A DNA stretch of 64,000 bases from Pithys albifrons albifrons (Eukaryota > Chordata > Aves > Passeriformes > Thamnophilidae). The notes below the pieces were generated by a model. The model was given only the letters and a program-made list of their open reading frames with translations, did no database searches and was not told the DNA's origin. Where the stretch lies: the NCBI RefSeq assembly GCF_047495875.1, contig NC_092459.1:36427634-36491633 (forward strand), in the 5' to 3' direction. Of the stretch, positions 24,476-38,494 are shown in pieces. The stretch's first letter is position 1. Each line of letters starts with the position of its first letter. A program made the translations under genes and the position numbers.

Positions 24476-26734
24476 TGGGTGGGAGAAGGGAATACAGGAC
24501 AGCCTGATAGAGATAGGAAAAGGAGGAGACAAGGACTCCCACATGTGTACCATGGGCTTGGCCTAAGAAGCTGCAACTTGTTAAGTTACACTTAGAATAA
24601 AACGTTCTTTAGGTTTTATAGGTGCTACAGTCACACTGTTTCTGTGAATCACCATATGTGCCTGCAAGGCATTAAACCCTTTGCATACACTAACAGTGGC
24701 AGGAGTGGAAGTTAGAAAACATCCTCCTAACAAAGGTCCAGGACTGGTAGGACCGAGGTAATATGATTCAGCAATCAAAATTTTTCAAGTCTGAGTTTTG
24801 CAATGATAGTTATTTGTGCTGCTGGTTCCTGTTCTCTTCTAGACTAGAATCCCTCTTGCTACAAAGTGGAAGAAGTGAGGAGGTCCACAGCTCTACCTAA
24901 TTAGTCTGAAAGAGAATATAAGGCTTAGAAAAGAAATGGAAAATATCCACTGGAAATACTAGAGGCATTTATAGTAATATACACGTTCATACATTTCTTT
25001 GTTTTTGAATTCTAAAGTGATGTAATGTTCCAAACTAGCCCTCTCTAGAGTTAGGGGAAAAAAAACCAACAAAAAACAAACTCAAAGACTATAGGAACAG
25101 CAAAGTAAACAGTGCATATGGACAGCTGTACTGTTTATGTTGACATTTGGTTTTACTCTTTCAGTTACAAATGGGAAGAGAAAAGAACATAAGGGACAGC
25201 AGTTGGCATAAGCTGTGCCATTTTCTATTCTTCACTGCTTAACTCACATCTGCTGGGAAGGACACAACAGGTTTGGCTGGACCTGATAAGCAGGAATACT
25301 GCACAGCAAAGTAGCTTATGATAGATGTCACCACTGCATTTGTGATTGAATATTGGTTCATGTGCTATCATATTATGAGGTGAAGGCTGTTCTAGAGATT
25401 TGTAGCTAAGAAACAACATGAGAACAAATAGTTCCTAGTAAATACATCTTGAATTTCAACAAATAAATTTGCAAATTTTTTTGCTATTAGCATTTAATAT
25501 AATTTGTGTAAAGAATGTGATACAAATGATGACTACATAGTGAATACAAGATTTTATTTCTCTGGAAGGGCCCTCAAGTCATAAACTACAAACTCCTTGT
25601 GTTTTTATTTGTTTTCATTATGGGGCCATCTGTTGTTATTACTAATACTTCTTAGCTATCACCTTTGATCTTCCCAATTTCTAGGTTTTTTAAAATTTTA
25701 TAGTTCATTACTTGTTTCAGTGAGGCAATGAAAGGATATTATCACTTTCAATGGCCTAGTAGGGGCCTATTAGTTTACTACCCTGAGAATTGCAAACAAA
25801 TAAGCCAGGAAGTAAATATGGAGGGATGGCTGTGTCTCCATAGTTGGAGGTTGTGACTGTGTATTCCAAAGTTGATTATAATGTACTTCCTCACAGGAAA
25901 GTTCACTAAAAGCAAAGTAAGATGCCTAATAAATCACAGATGAAGTGTCTTGCTGGAGGTTAATTCACAGTTCAGGCTTTGAGGATACTCAAAACAAGGC
26001 TGGACCAGAGTGCAGTGATAGTATTTTATCTCTTCATATACTAACTCATTCTTTCTTTTTTTTTTTTTTTTAACGGAACTGTCAAAATTATTTTCTCAAG
26101 TAGTGCTAAATTTATGCATGTAAACTAAAGCAGAATTAATCACTCTTGCAGTAGTGAAAGGGGCACAAAATAATTGGTGGTATAGCAGTTAGCACTCAAT
26201 CTTTTCTTCTCTCTGTCACTTCCCACACTTCATTATAAACTAGTCATACCCCTGAAATGAAAAAAATACTCTCCAGTAAAGGGCAAAGCAAAAGAAAATG
26301 TTATTTATCTGTCTTTCACCCTTCCATTGTTTTTTGTTAATCCCAGTCTTCTTTAGAGGATATTTCAGTATTCCTTTATCACTAGTGCATATTCTCATTC
26401 ACATCACTGTGCAAACTTTATACTTCAAATGCTCCATCTGCCTGGGTTTGACTCAGTTTTAATTCACTGCAGGATGCTTCAGGACTCTGTCGCTTAGATT
26501 GCTTCTCCCCACATCTCAATCCAAGGAGGCACAACTTATGTCTGAAGGAAGCTACTTCCTAAAAGAAGGTTGAGGTGACTGGTCTGAACGTGCACAGCTG
26601 CTGTGGGTTGCTGGCATACAGACACAAAGCTCTGCAGCTCAGATGCTCCATCACTCAAAATGATGCAGAATGCACCATTTTGCTTTTGCAGGTTTGGTGT
26701 GCTCCATTTTTGTCCTCTGTGAGCATTTCAGGCC
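24476..26734. other. Unassigned non-coding sequence
   Basis: No gene or dispersed repeat recognised. A poly(T) run lies at 26056-26071. Confidence 0.5.
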
Positions 26735-26960
26735 CTGTGTCAAGAAAGACATGAGGGAGTTAGAGGAGATGCAGAGAAGGGTGACTAGAATAATTAATAG
26801 CCTGGGGCAGCTGTCTGGTGAGGAGACGTTAGAAGGTGTAGGATACTTCAGCCGGAGAGGAAAAGGCTGAGGAGGGATAAAAGTGCAGTTCCTGAAGTCA
26901 GTAAAGTGCTAGATGAAATAAAGGCAGAACTGCTGCTATTCACCAAACCCTACACTGTTG
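26735..26960 (+). repeat. CR1 LINE 3' region fragment
   Basis: 'gacatgagggagttagagga', 'gatgcagagaagggtgacta', 'ggggcagctgtctggtgagg' and 'ttcagccggagaggaaaagg' are in the order seen in CR1 3' regions. After 'gaactgctgctattcacca' (about 26926) the match fades. The open frames here (26670-26870 and 26906-27136) derive from the repeat. Confidence 0.7.
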
Positions 26961-29900
26961 GATCTAGAGGACAGTATCAGAGGCAGGAACACAGTGCATA
27001 CCTTCTTGCACACCTACAGCAACAGCTGTTGGTGCTGGGGGTACAGGAAGAAAAGGTAATAAGAAGGAGCCTGGATTGTGTATTTTCCTTTGTAGTGCCT
27101 CTTCTTGTGCAAGTCAGAAGTATGATCCTGAGGTAAAAGGATTACTGGTGAGACTTGGTGGGGCACATCTTAACATTTCCCTCCACTGACTGCGTAAGGA
27201 ATGAAGAATAGCTGTGCTCCTAATTTCTATTTTCTGACAGTTATAATATCCTTTGACATTAGTACCAACATGGATGCTCTGGAAGCAGCTACCTCTCATG
27301 TTGGTCTGACTTTCTGGACTCACAGGAGTCCACCAAGAGCAAGGTCTTTACTAGTGAGGTCAGCCTAAATGACCTGGGAAAGAGCAAGTTCTCTCTCCTC
27401 CTAATGAAATCAATGAGCATTATGGGCACTGAATGTATTCCAGCAGGTGTTCGGCATCCCACAAGGTCAGGCACTTGGTTAATAGACTGAGGCTGTATAA
27501 AATGGTGTATACTATTAGCAACCAGGGGAAAAATCAAAAGGTAGAGAACGGCATTGGGCAGAGATGTCGATTACATATTGGAACAAGAAGAGAGAAACTG
27601 TCTGTAGCACTTAGAGCAGAAGGGCTTGCACAAAATACAAAAAGCCTCTAATGTTTGTTGCTATCAAATTTATTCTGCCTTTCTGAATGTTATGTATTTT
27701 TTTAGTAGTGAAAAAAACATTCTGCAGTGTCAAATGTATTAAAGAGTCACCAGTGCAGTCACATTGTTCAGTGAATACTAACCTGCCTCTAAGTCTGCAC
27801 ATATTCAGTCTCAGGTTAGCCTTACATATTGAGGTAAAGTTGACTTGATTTTGAATGCTTGCTTACCTGCATGAAATAAACAAGTCTGAAAAGTCTGGTC
27901 AACTCAGGTCAAAACAGCAGTTCATAAAGTTTTTGAAATTACTAAAGTAACTTCATGGAGCTAGTACCCTCCATTTAACCATTTGTCACACCAATCATGT
28001 TTGCTACACTTAATTTATAGCATCTATACAAGACTGTGTTACACAGTAGTGTAATTAAATTCATAGAAGCTTGTCATAGTTTTAACTTTGTAGCTGGGTC
28101 TAGCATTCAATAAATAATACCAATCTCATACCACAAATTGACTCTAATGCAAACAGATATAAGAATCAAGCCTGGTCAGAAGAGATTATTAGCAATATAA
28201 TGGAAACAAAAACTGAGTTAGTATTGCTTAGCTAATCAGCACATGTTTTATTATCCCATTCCTTTTTTCTCCAAGTTGTAAGAGACCAAATCAGAGGTAA
28301 AGTTACCAAGTTCAGATTTTCTTCACAAACAAAAGCTTCAGCTCTGAAGGACTGTGGACACCTTCACCATGCCTCACAGCCTGGGGGACGCTAAGCATCC
28401 TCTGTAGGTGGCAATCGGTAGTGCTAAGGTGCACAGCATCTGACAACAGCGGGTGAAATGCTGCTGGCAATATTGCTCTCTGAGAATCAATTAGACAAGA
28501 AATATTGGCAATCAGTAACACAAACCCTGTGATATTGCTACAATTGGTTTGGCAAGATATTAACATTGGTACATTCATAGTTCCTTCATTAAAAGTGGCT
28601 GTGAAATACATCTACGTTTCATCTCAACTGTAACGGTGGCATCTGCACCCATGCTCTTCTGCACTGGGGGGAATATTTTCCACCCATCTCAAACTCTTTG
28701 GGCCAAGGAGGATATCCCTCAAATCTCCTTCATTTTAACTCTTCACTGTACTCCTTTCATTGTGCTGGGGTAATGTAGCTTTTTAGCTTCTCAAGATCAG
28801 GCAGGTATTCCTTTAGGCTCATATTTGATTACTGAGCCTATGAACACTTCAGGGCATGCAATATCCATTGCTGTAGCACGATGGTTTTCTCACTTGTGCT
28901 GAGGCTGCTGAGTGCTTCTGCAATAGGAAAAAGATTATATTTTTCCAGTTTCCTCATCATCTGATATTGCATTCTGGTGTCAAAACTCCCCTGAAGTAAT
29001 TGTTCATCCTTCTGATCCCTAATTGTGTTTATCAACACAGTATGAAACTTATTGCTACCTGGAGCTTCGTCTTTCTTTAGCCTAATATTTCCTCACAACT
29101 ATTTTCATAATCTGCAAAAGCACCTACAAAATATATTCTCACAGGAGGCACTGTTAGTATTCTTCTTAACAAATAAAGAAAAAAATGTAATTGAGTTTTT
29201 ATGTTACATTTGAAACTACTGTTAATATGAAAGAATGGTTTCTTTCAGCATACAAATCCCATGCAGCACTATAGGTTGTGCGATAGAAATTGTTTCTCTG
29301 TTATTAAGTTCATGCTGTTTTGAACTACAGAATCACTTCAGCAATATTTTTCTTGGAAAATCAATTATATATGAAATTGTGTAGCAATTTACTAACATAT
29401 ACCGAGGTAATAATATAATTAAAAAGAAAATATTTACTTGCTGCATAGGGTATTTTGTATGCATCTTAATTATGTACCTTTGCTTGCTGACTTGTGTTAT
29501 GTTTATAACCTTTGGGTAAGTTTAGCATCAGGTGGATAGGAAAATAATTAAAACTGATACCATAGTTAGACTGTAGTTTTAATTTGAATAATGATTGGTA
29601 TCCAGATATTTGTTGACAGTGGCACTGCGAATTAAGAAAAGAGATAGAAAAAAAATCTCAGGATGTAAATCTTACATGATAATGTCAGCAATTAGATCGT
29701 AAGCATCCAACTATGTTTTAAGTATTTTAGGCAAGATCAGTCTAAGTGTTGTAAATAGTTTGACTGCAGCAGAGTCAAATTCTTCATAAAATTTCTCTTC
29801 TGAGAGTCAGCTCTGAATTAGATCCTTTGTCTTATTGTTCATTTTAATGAAAAAACTTTGGGAAATATTCTTCCCAGATATCTTACAAAAGTAGACATAA

Positions 29901-32900
29901 ACAGAGATTCCATTTTTCTTCTTTTATCAGAAGTAATTTCTTCAGTTTTTATATCAGAAAGATCCACTTCATACATCTTGGGCTAGCTGTTTCATTAGGA
30001 GCTGAAGATGATGAAATCACTACAGTCATTTTCAGCATCGCTGAAGTAAATGAGACAAGACTTAGCCAACTAGCCAAGTGAGGATCTCAGGCTTATATAT
30101 CAATATTTGTCAAAGTATTTACAGACTTTTGGAGTCTTTAATTAGCTGCTGTATGTTGAGGATTCAGTTCAGTGAAGTCAAACACACTCTATTCCCTTCA
30201 GAAGTTGAATGAGGTTTACTGCAGTCCTAACCTGAGTATTTGTTCTTTGTTGCAAAACAAATCAAGCACACTGTGATTATAGCTCCCCATTAATCACTTT
30301 CTGCATTGTTTCCTTACCAGCCATAATGAGTTTTTTTTCCCTAGGACTTTTAAATTAAGCCTAAAATCCATCAGGAGGAGGTCTCTACTACTCAGTGAGC
30401 TTGGGCATTTTTTTGAGGACTGCATCACTAATTTTGTCTGATTTTAGGTGGGAATGTATACCACTGAGTAGGTGTCAAGTTTGCTGTTGTGGCCACTGTT
30501 GATCTAACCAAGACCAATCAAGATCAATGTAGTTTATTCATCTGACCAAATGCAGACCAAAAAAGTTGCTTTCTGAACTCGTCTGATAAACTCAGATGTA
30601 CTCATCTGCATTGGTAGACCTACATAGGAGATGAATGCAACTTTTGGTGCATAAAATATAGACAAAAGTCTACCCAAGTTAGGTAGAAGAGATCTTTAAA
30701 CTTCACCATTATAAGAGGAGCCTGTTGTTCAAGGATATATGATGAATGCCTCATGTGACAAAGATGTGTCTCAAGTATTGGTAGAGTGGGTTCTGTTGTT
30801 CACATGCCTTTTTACTCATTTTGAACCTGCTGCCTTTTTAAATTCTGTAAAGGTGATACATTGTGGTTTGCTTCCATCTCTAGGAATGACAAGCTCTGCT
30901 GCTATCTTGGCATTCATATTTTCTTCACGACGTTTCTCCATACTTCCTTACTTACATACATCTCCAAGACAAGAAAAAACAGGTTTGCTTTATGGCCCCA
31001 TCCTTTGGGAAAAGAGAAAGAAGGGTGAAGATTTTTTGGTGACCTTCCAGCAGCAACAGTCTTCCCTAGAACCTGTTTTTTCTATAAGTAATTTCAACTC
31101 AAAGTCTCTCTTCTGTTAGAGGCCAACGTCCTGTATGCGCTATTATATATTTATACTCAGCTGAAGTCAGTGTCAAATGCTGTATTGGTCAACCTCCAGG
31201 GCTGACAAGTTCTTGTTTTCTGTGGAGAGTTCCATGTAAGGTTGTCATTCATCAGATGTATTACAAAAGGTTTCTTCAACAAGTAATGTCGCATTTCATA
31301 TATTCTCAAAAGGACAGCTTCTCCTGTAATAATGAGTAACCCGATTCAATTCTACCCAAAACGTCCCACTGGCTGTTCTCTGGCTTTCAACATGTGTAAC
31401 AAAATTGACAACATAAAATTCAAGTGAGAAGGTGAATGCTTAGTTTAAAAGTAAGTTTGAAGACTCTTTGGGGACCCCCACCCCAGCCCTAATTTCCGGT
31501 GAGAAATGTCTTTCTGTCTTTTACAAAAATCTTTGCCTGTGCCACACCCACAGAAAAAAAGAACTGTGAATAGACCAGAAAAGTGGGTGGTCATCTGGTC
31601 TAGATCCCATTGTCATTTCTGCTTAGGGTGTTATTTTACCATCTAGTTTGTTTTACCACTTAGTCTGAGGTCTTCGGGGATGTCTTGCAGCCAGGGATCT
31701 CTCACTGTGGAATGAAAGCTGGTGATGTGGTCCTGTCCAAAAGCTGCTCTGAATGCACCCTTCTTTTTGCCCACTGCTTTTTTTCAGGCTTTGCATTTTT
31801 CACTAGTAATGCTTCCTTTATTTTCAAGTACTGCTATCACTGTGTTCTGAGATCTATCTGGAATCTATCCTGAGAAATTTCTGCCACTTTGTTCAAATTC
31901 TTGCCACCAGTCTCTTCTAAAAGGTGTTGGCTTGAGCTGTGGTCTGTATTTTTCTTTAGGCTTTCTTATTTGAAAGAATGAAATAGAGCCCGTATGTACA
32001 AGATGCTTTTTCTGATGTGGGTATTGCAAGACAGCTCCTTCTAACCCTACTCATCTCAGTCTTTCATTTGGTATATTTGCTCTTCACTAAGTATAGTGTA
32101 TCAACCTTAATATCCACCTCTAGCTGTACTATTTAGCTCTATTTTAAGAGGTTATTATTGAATTTTCTTCCTTTATCTACAGTTCACACTTTTGTGCTTT
32201 CTTCTAGGCATCTTTCTCCCTTTTTAAAGTCACATATCTGCTGAGTTATTTTTTGTTTTTCCCTCTTGGGACTTTTGAGTCAGCATGAAGGTGCACTTTT
32301 AGATCCATAATGAATCTTGAATTGAGTCAGAAGGAGAGAAAACTGGAAGAAAAATAAGACTACTGCAACATTTTGGGTAGGTCAGCTTTCTTCCTGATGA
32401 CCATCTACAATACAACATCACTGTAATTACTCTTGTAGCCCTTTCTAGTAGAGGATAGAAATAATTTGGGATTCATTAACCAATTACACATACTTGATGA
32501 AAAAATTAATGACCCTACTTACCATTATGTAAAAAAGAGAGGTACCAAATCTCTGCTTTGATTACTCTGCCTATTAGGAAAAGCATCTAGGAACTACTTT
32601 TGGTTAAGATAATCCAGTACACAAAAATATTCTTCATCTCTTTGTCAAAATTTTGTATTTACATATAATAGAAAAGCTCCACACAACAATCTGAAACATT
32701 TTTGGCCAGATGAAAAGTAATTTATTTTTCTGATCCAGAGGAAAGAAGGAAGAATTAATGCAATGAAGACAGCATTAGGACATAATCTAAAGTTCCAGGA
32801 CATCAGACCCTTGTAAATCATTCTTCAGATGGCACTGCATAAGCAAAGTATGATGCTAACCTTTTACTCTGACCTAAAACAGAATGTCAAAAATTGTAAA

Positions 32901-33260
32901 CATACCTGTGTGCCTCAATTTTCTGTCTGTAAGAGCAAATAGGCACTGAATGGATTTCAAGTGGTTCTCCAGTTTCAGTGGTTGGGCAGCCCAGGGAGAA
33001 ATCACAAAATTAGGTAAACAAAATAGATTGATGTTGAGGACATTTAGGGTGAATGAGATCTAGTTTATACATGAGACAGCCAGGTAAATTAATAAGGGAA
33101 ATTGACTATCATTTATACGTGCCAACATCAGCAGGAATCTCAGCAAAACTCTCGGTGAGAGGTAACAGCTCATCTGCTACAGGGACAACCATCAGCCAAG
33201 CTAAAAATTATTCATTTTCAGACACTGTATAGGTAATTTGTTCACCATGGAGGTAAAAGA
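26961..33260. other. Unassigned non-coding sequence
   Basis: About 6.3 kb without a recognisable gene or repeat family. Longer open frames (28312-28611 on the -, 28838-29038 on the -, 30739-31119 on the +) have no domain, no good start context and no splice continuation that I can follow. I treat them as chance. Confidence 0.5.
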
Positions 33261-33278
33261 CCTTCTTCTTCTTCTTCT

Positions 33279-33310
<32 letters not shown>
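33261..33310. repeat. (CTT)n microsatellite with long poly(T)
   Basis: Six CTT units followed by about 28 T residues. Read on the - strand it would be a poly(A) followed by AAG units, but no SINE- or LINE-like body is attached. Confidence 0.9.
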
Positions 33311-33311
<1 letters not shown>

Positions 33312-33559
33312 CAGGCAGAAGCAATAAATCACCTAGTTTAAGAAGACCCAGCTAGCCCAACACAGATCGATTTCATGGGCAAGTCGATGGGCTGCTAATA
33401 GAACTACAACTACCTGTCAAAATAGGGAAAACGTATCTGTGGCAGTGACAAAGGGCAAATCAATTGAAGAACTGTTCTAGGCTTTTTTTACTTTTTTTTT
33501 TTAGACATGCATGCAAAGTACAAGTGTGTCTTTCAATGTCTGCAACTGTGACAAACAGC

Positions 33560-33740
33560 AATGCTTATCCCTTTACAAGGGCCGCCAGTCCTGCAATACT
33601 GAATTATTTTGTCACTTTATTTCTACTGCAATCACTAGGTTACTCCCATGAAACGAATCTAAAGAGCTGCATCCAGAGCTATTTGAGCAGTTTCTCATGC
33701 ATTATGAAAGCTATTTAAATAGGTTTTATTAACAGCTGTA
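33560..33740. promoter_or_regulatory. Candidate conserved non-coding element
   Basis: Unique AT-rich sequence with words such as atttaaatagg, ttaacagctg (E-box) and gtaataatg, and no repeat signature. The call is by texture only. Confidence 0.15.
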
Positions 33741-33989
33741 ATAATGTGCTCCAGGTGAAAAACCTTGGCACATTTTGTTTACCACATACTGGTTTTTTTT
33801 CAATTACTTACACGAGTTTGCCAGTTTCAGGTGTTTTTCAGTGTTTGTACAGCTCAAGCAGAAAATCAGTTACAACAATATTGTTGGCTCAGAAATGGTG
33901 TTATAATTTGCTATAATTAGATAAAAATTGAGTGACTGAACAGAGGAAAGTTGCCCTTGTGCTACAATACTACTCTGCTGCCTGCATAG

Positions 33990-34012
33990 CATATATATGT
34001 ATATATATAAAA
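33990..34012. repeat. Short (TA)n tract
   Basis: Imperfect alternating AT of about 20 bp (atatatatgtatatatata). Confidence 0.8.
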
Positions 34013-34572
34013 TATCTTATTTTGGTACTCTACATATCTATGTCACAGATTTAAAAAGTTACATGTAGTTGAAAATGTAACTACAATACGTGCATGTTGA
34101 TGCAATGTTTTGTGATGGCCCTGCAGATGTCATGGTTGAATACTGAAGTTGCAAGATATTTCCCTAGTCATGCCAGCACAGGCTTCTGCTCTGCTGGTAA
34201 AGCTCCAAACCAATGAAGAAATATCACAGGAAAATAAATGGGATGGCAGTTCTTAATCTTCTCTCACTGCAGCCATTCCTGGGTCTAAAGCTACCTCTGA
34301 CTTTCTGTAGAGAAGTCCACATATTTTTATGAACTTTGTATACATGTGTGAATTACAACTTGGAATAAAACTGTGATCAAAATGAATTATCTGTGAGTCT
34401 TTCTCTTACCCTATTACTTGGGTATATAAACCAAAGAGGTATAAGTTGTTGTTTCATTTCTTAGTGCATACCAGTTTGTACAAAGATTGGTTGCCAGAAA
34501 ACTGTACTGCCAAAATCAAAAAAGCAAACAGTTCCATTCTCCAAAATTTACATATAGTTTCTTTCAAATGTA

Positions 34573-34620
34573 TGCATATATATATATATACACACACACA
34601 CACATATATATATACACATA
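34573..34620. repeat. (AT)n(AC)n(AT)n compound microsatellite
   Basis: Alternating AT, then CA, then AT over about 48 bp. The end of the 60-codon open frame at 34446-34628 (ITHT/IYTH-type repeats) is merely its translation. Confidence 0.9.
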
Positions 34621-37415
34621 CTAACTAAACTGGGGAAGCTTCCTTGAAGTCAACTGAATTTGCATTTAAATAGATGATAAAACTTCCACTGACTCCCAAT
34701 GAAAGCAGGATTTTATACAGTGCAATTAAACCAGACTATAAGAGGAGTCAGGGTCAAAATTCCCAGACCTAAATAACTTGCTTTTCTTACATTTCTTTAC
34801 TTGCTTTGCCTATATAAAATAAATGCCCAGCTGGGCTCTTTAGCATAAGCTGCAGTTTCTGTTGACTTTATTGGGTCCTTCAGGCTTCCCTGAGTATGGC
34901 AACAATGTCTCTGGAGGCAAAACTGTGTTTTAAATTCTTTGGAGCAAGGAATAAACCATAACATTAATCTTTTTGGAGAGCATTCTATGCATTTTTAACA
35001 CTGTGATTTTTAATAGATAGTAATAATAGCAATTTTGAAGTACCCTGCAGATTCTAGTAAAGGACTTTTCTTCAGAAACACTATCCCCTGCTGCTAGTTT
35101 GCAAATCTTCTAATTCATTACCACATGGAGTGTCCTATGTGCGCAACATTTTTTTGACTTCAAAACAGATAAATCTGTATATTTTACCAACAAAGGTTCC
35201 CCGACAGCATGTTACCATTTCTTCTGTGTGGGACTACAGCTCCTTTAAATAATTTCCAAACAATGGTAGTGGATAATTTGAAGATCATGAGTAAGTCCTT
35301 TATTTAAATTAAACATTTATATTAACCATCTGTATTTCAAAGCTTATGGATCCGTACTAAACTCGTGTATTTTTTCCTGATTAATGTGTGTTATTCAGTA
35401 AGTCACAGTTTTCCTCAGAAAGTCACATCATCCTTAAGTTATATATATCTGTGAGAAGTTTCTTCCCATGGCCAGGACAACGTGGCTGTGGATGTTTGTG
35501 CTGTACAGACCTCAGGAGTCCAGCAGGGAGTGGCTGGGCTGGTGGTTCACAGCTCCTATAGAAGGGCAAACAACAGGAAAGCTATTGCTGAAGCTTTCAG
35601 ACCAAAAGGTATGAAATTAGATCCCAGCACTGAGTGATAACAAAGTGAGTGTCTGTCTGCCACAGACCAGGGCTCTTTCTGGAACTCCACTCACTTCAGA
35701 ACTAGTGGGGAAACTCCAGGGAAAGAGGGCAGATAGTCCCTTAGTTTCAAACAGATATATAAAAAACTGGGCAGTCAAAAAGGGTTTAACAACAGTTTTG
35801 TATCAAAACTTGGAAAAGAGCAAGTAGTTAGGGCTTTGTGGTCATGGCTTCAGAGTGCATCTGGTTTATGCAGCCCAACTTACATTGCACATGTCACTTC
35901 AACTTTGATTATGTTTTATAAAGTAAGGCTTAGAACCCAAAGCCTTACGCAGGAGAGTTGCCATGAACTTTTAACATCTGACAAATAAGAAAAGTTGGAG
36001 GAGAGCTTGTCTCTCCAGAACTGCCAGAAAACCTGGGTTATGGAAACACTGAATCCTAAAATATTAGCACAACAAATACCCTGCCACCACAGGTCTGTGC
36101 CTTAAAAACTTGGCATCTTTGTGCAGGATTGTACCTGGGAGAGAAAGCTACTGGGGACAGAATGTGTAAGCACTTCTTTCTTTTCCGTCTTCACTCTTGT
36201 GGTTGTGTTTGGCCCACTTTTATAAACTGTATGTTTTAATAGGCATTATGAACACTTGACTAACAAAGGTATTCACTTTTATTAAATAGATTCACAGTGA
36301 AATATGTCTTGAGAGGACATATGGCCCTTTTAAGGCAGAAACAACTATTAGTTACTATAGAAGCCTAGAAAATATTTGGTCAGTGCTCTCTTAAGCACGT
36401 AGCCTGAATGCCTCACAAACACACTGTCACCATTATAAATTAAGCTTGGACAAAATGCCTGACTGTCATCTATTGTTCTTTGATACACAAATTCTTGTGA
36501 ATCCCAGGGCTTTTCAGTAGCATCAAGTCAGTGCAACATGGTGGAAAATCAAACTGGAGGTGTATTCCTGGTGGATTTATTAGCCCTTTTGAGAAGAGAT
36601 CATGCTTCTACCCCTTTTGAGGATTGTGCTTACTAGATAAAGTTTTAAAAGGACTAATATTTTAATGGTGTGTTTTAGCATGTAGAGCATATACTGAGAA
36701 TATTTTAAAATGCCAAGGGTAAAAACTCAGGAATCAGCTTTCAAAATACATTTTTGGAGGCTATTGCACCATTCCAGCTAGGAAAGACTAAATGAACATC
36801 TGACTCTGAGGTACTCAGCACTTGCAGTGCAGGGCTGCCAGAACTGCAGATTTGCACTGCATTTTATAGCAGCTCAAGAGCTCTGTGTCTCCTCTGTGCT
36901 GACATTTGATAAGTGATCTAAAATGACCATAAGCACTAAATAATATCAAGTATATCTAAAGGATTTTAGGCATCTTATCTGCATGCTCAGTTTTTTTGTT
37001 ATTTCACCGCAATTTTCAGATGAAAGTAAATGTGAATGTGAAAGCAAATGAGGAAACCCTTCATTTTTAGCTGTATTTTTCAGTTGTAGTGCTACTTACT
37101 ATGAAAAAACCCAACCTCTGAACAACTAAGCCATTGAAACAAAATTTAAACCAAGAAAAATGTATCAAAATTTGAGCAAACTAAACTCCCTCCAAAAAGA
37201 ATCCCAAATTCAAAACAAGGCAAACTCATTGCGGTTAATGTAGTTTAAGGTCTACCCACAATATTTGTCTTCTACAAAACTTTTACTCTAATTCTTTAAT
37301 TTCTTCATAGAGTTATAAACTGCACTATCTCTCCTGTGCAAAAATCAGCACTGTTAAGGAGCTCATGAGCAGATGTGATACAAGAAAGACTTTTGATTTT
37401 TTTTTTAACTCAAAG
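34621..37415. other. Unassigned non-coding sequence
   Basis: No gene or repeat recognised. A slightly G+C-richer patch at 35460-35640 has no identifiable feature. Confidence 0.5.
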
Positions 37416-37565
37416 AGTAATGACACCGCAATATCATGTGGTGAAGGAGCAATAATTTGATAAACATTGTCTTTCCATTAGATTAGAGCAATTAATCTGA
37501 TTCTAATTTAGCTGAAACATTACCATACTGGAATCCCTAGAGCCCGATGAATAATCTCTAAACAC
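37416..37565. promoter_or_regulatory. Candidate conserved non-coding element
   Basis: Dense TAAT/ATTA words (gcaataatttg, gcaattaatctg, ctaatttag) in unique sequence suggest homeodomain binding. This is an inference from composition only. Confidence 0.15.
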
Positions 37566-38250
37566 ATTGACACACTCAGCAGACAAACATTATCTCCACT
37601 CATACTGTTGTTCCATATGGTCTCCTCCCATTCTGATGGAGGGCACCCTGCTGTTTCAATCAAATAAATGTCAATTATCTGAGATAGATTTTTTACTTCA
37701 CAAGCACAGGCTTACAATTCCACAACAGTGGTTGTGGAACAATTGTCTGCAGTTCTTCCCTGATTGCTGCTGCTGCCTCCTTTTTCAGCCACAGACCTTG
37801 CTGGATTGCTGTCAAACTTTGCTGCATCATCTACAGTTTCAAAGGCTTTCTCTTGAAAATTGTAGGCACAGAAAATCGTTTGTACCTGGGGAGAAATCAG
37901 CAAAACATAGAAGAAATGGCAGAAGGGTTTGCCATGTAAACTTCTTTACCCTATTAGTTGGGATGGTCTTTATTGCTTTTGCTATTTGTTGATCTAGCAG
38001 AGTGCCAAAACTCTATGTGACTAAAGGCTGCTTAGAAGATTTGATAGAATCTTACTGTTCTAAGGCAATATTTCACAAGCCTTTTGCTTCAAGGGTTATG
38101 GGCATGCTCACCACATCTCATGGATTGTCTTGCACTTTTATTTGAAAACACTATAAAATAAGATGGTGAAAACTTCAGTCCTTGCAAGCTGCAATTTTAA
38201 CCACTGCTACAAGGTTCAAAGCTCATGCAGAGTATCTTTTTGGCATGATA
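37566..38250. other. Unassigned non-coding sequence
   Basis: Contains a 141-codon open frame (37567-37992, +), the longest + strand frame in the window. It is rich in Cys, His and Leu with a hydrophobic C-terminus, but I recognise no family and the opposite strand is also open in part. It is probably chance. Confidence 0.45.
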
Positions 38251-38494
38251 GGGTAGATTTAGATTAGATATTAGGAAGAAATTCTTTACTGTGGCATCAG
38301 TGAGGCACTGAAACAGGCTGCCCAGAGAAGTTGTGGATGCCCCTTCCCTGGAAAGGTTCAAGGCCAGGTTGGATAGGGCTCCGAACAAGGTGATCTAGTG
38401 AGAGGTGTCCCTGCCCATGGCAGGGGTGTTTGACCCACGTGAACTATAAGGTCCCTTCCAACCCAAGCCATTCTATGGTTCTGTGATTCTATGG
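38251..38494 (+). repeat. CR1 LINE 3' end with octamer tail
   Basis: A well-preserved CR1 3' terminus. It contains 'gattagatattaggaagaaa', 'tcagtgaggcactgaaacag', 'gctgcccagagaagttgtgg', 'ccctggaaaggttcaaggcc' and 'aaggtcccttccaaccc', and ends in the degenerate octamer series ttctatgg, ttctgtga, ttctatgg (38471-38494) used for CR1 priming. It is 5'-truncated to about 240 bp. It is one of the least decayed CR1 copies here. Confidence 0.93.

Noticed and set aside
28838..29038. 66-codon - strand frame that reads like a helical protein
   Set aside because: No family recognised, no continuation and no splice sites I could support.
30739..31119. 126-codon + strand open frame
   Set aside because: No motif recognised and composition typical of random AT-rich DNA.
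37567..37992. 141-codon + strand open frame with hydrophobic C-terminus
   Set aside because: No recognisable family, no promoter or splice context, low-complexity Cys/His/Leu content.
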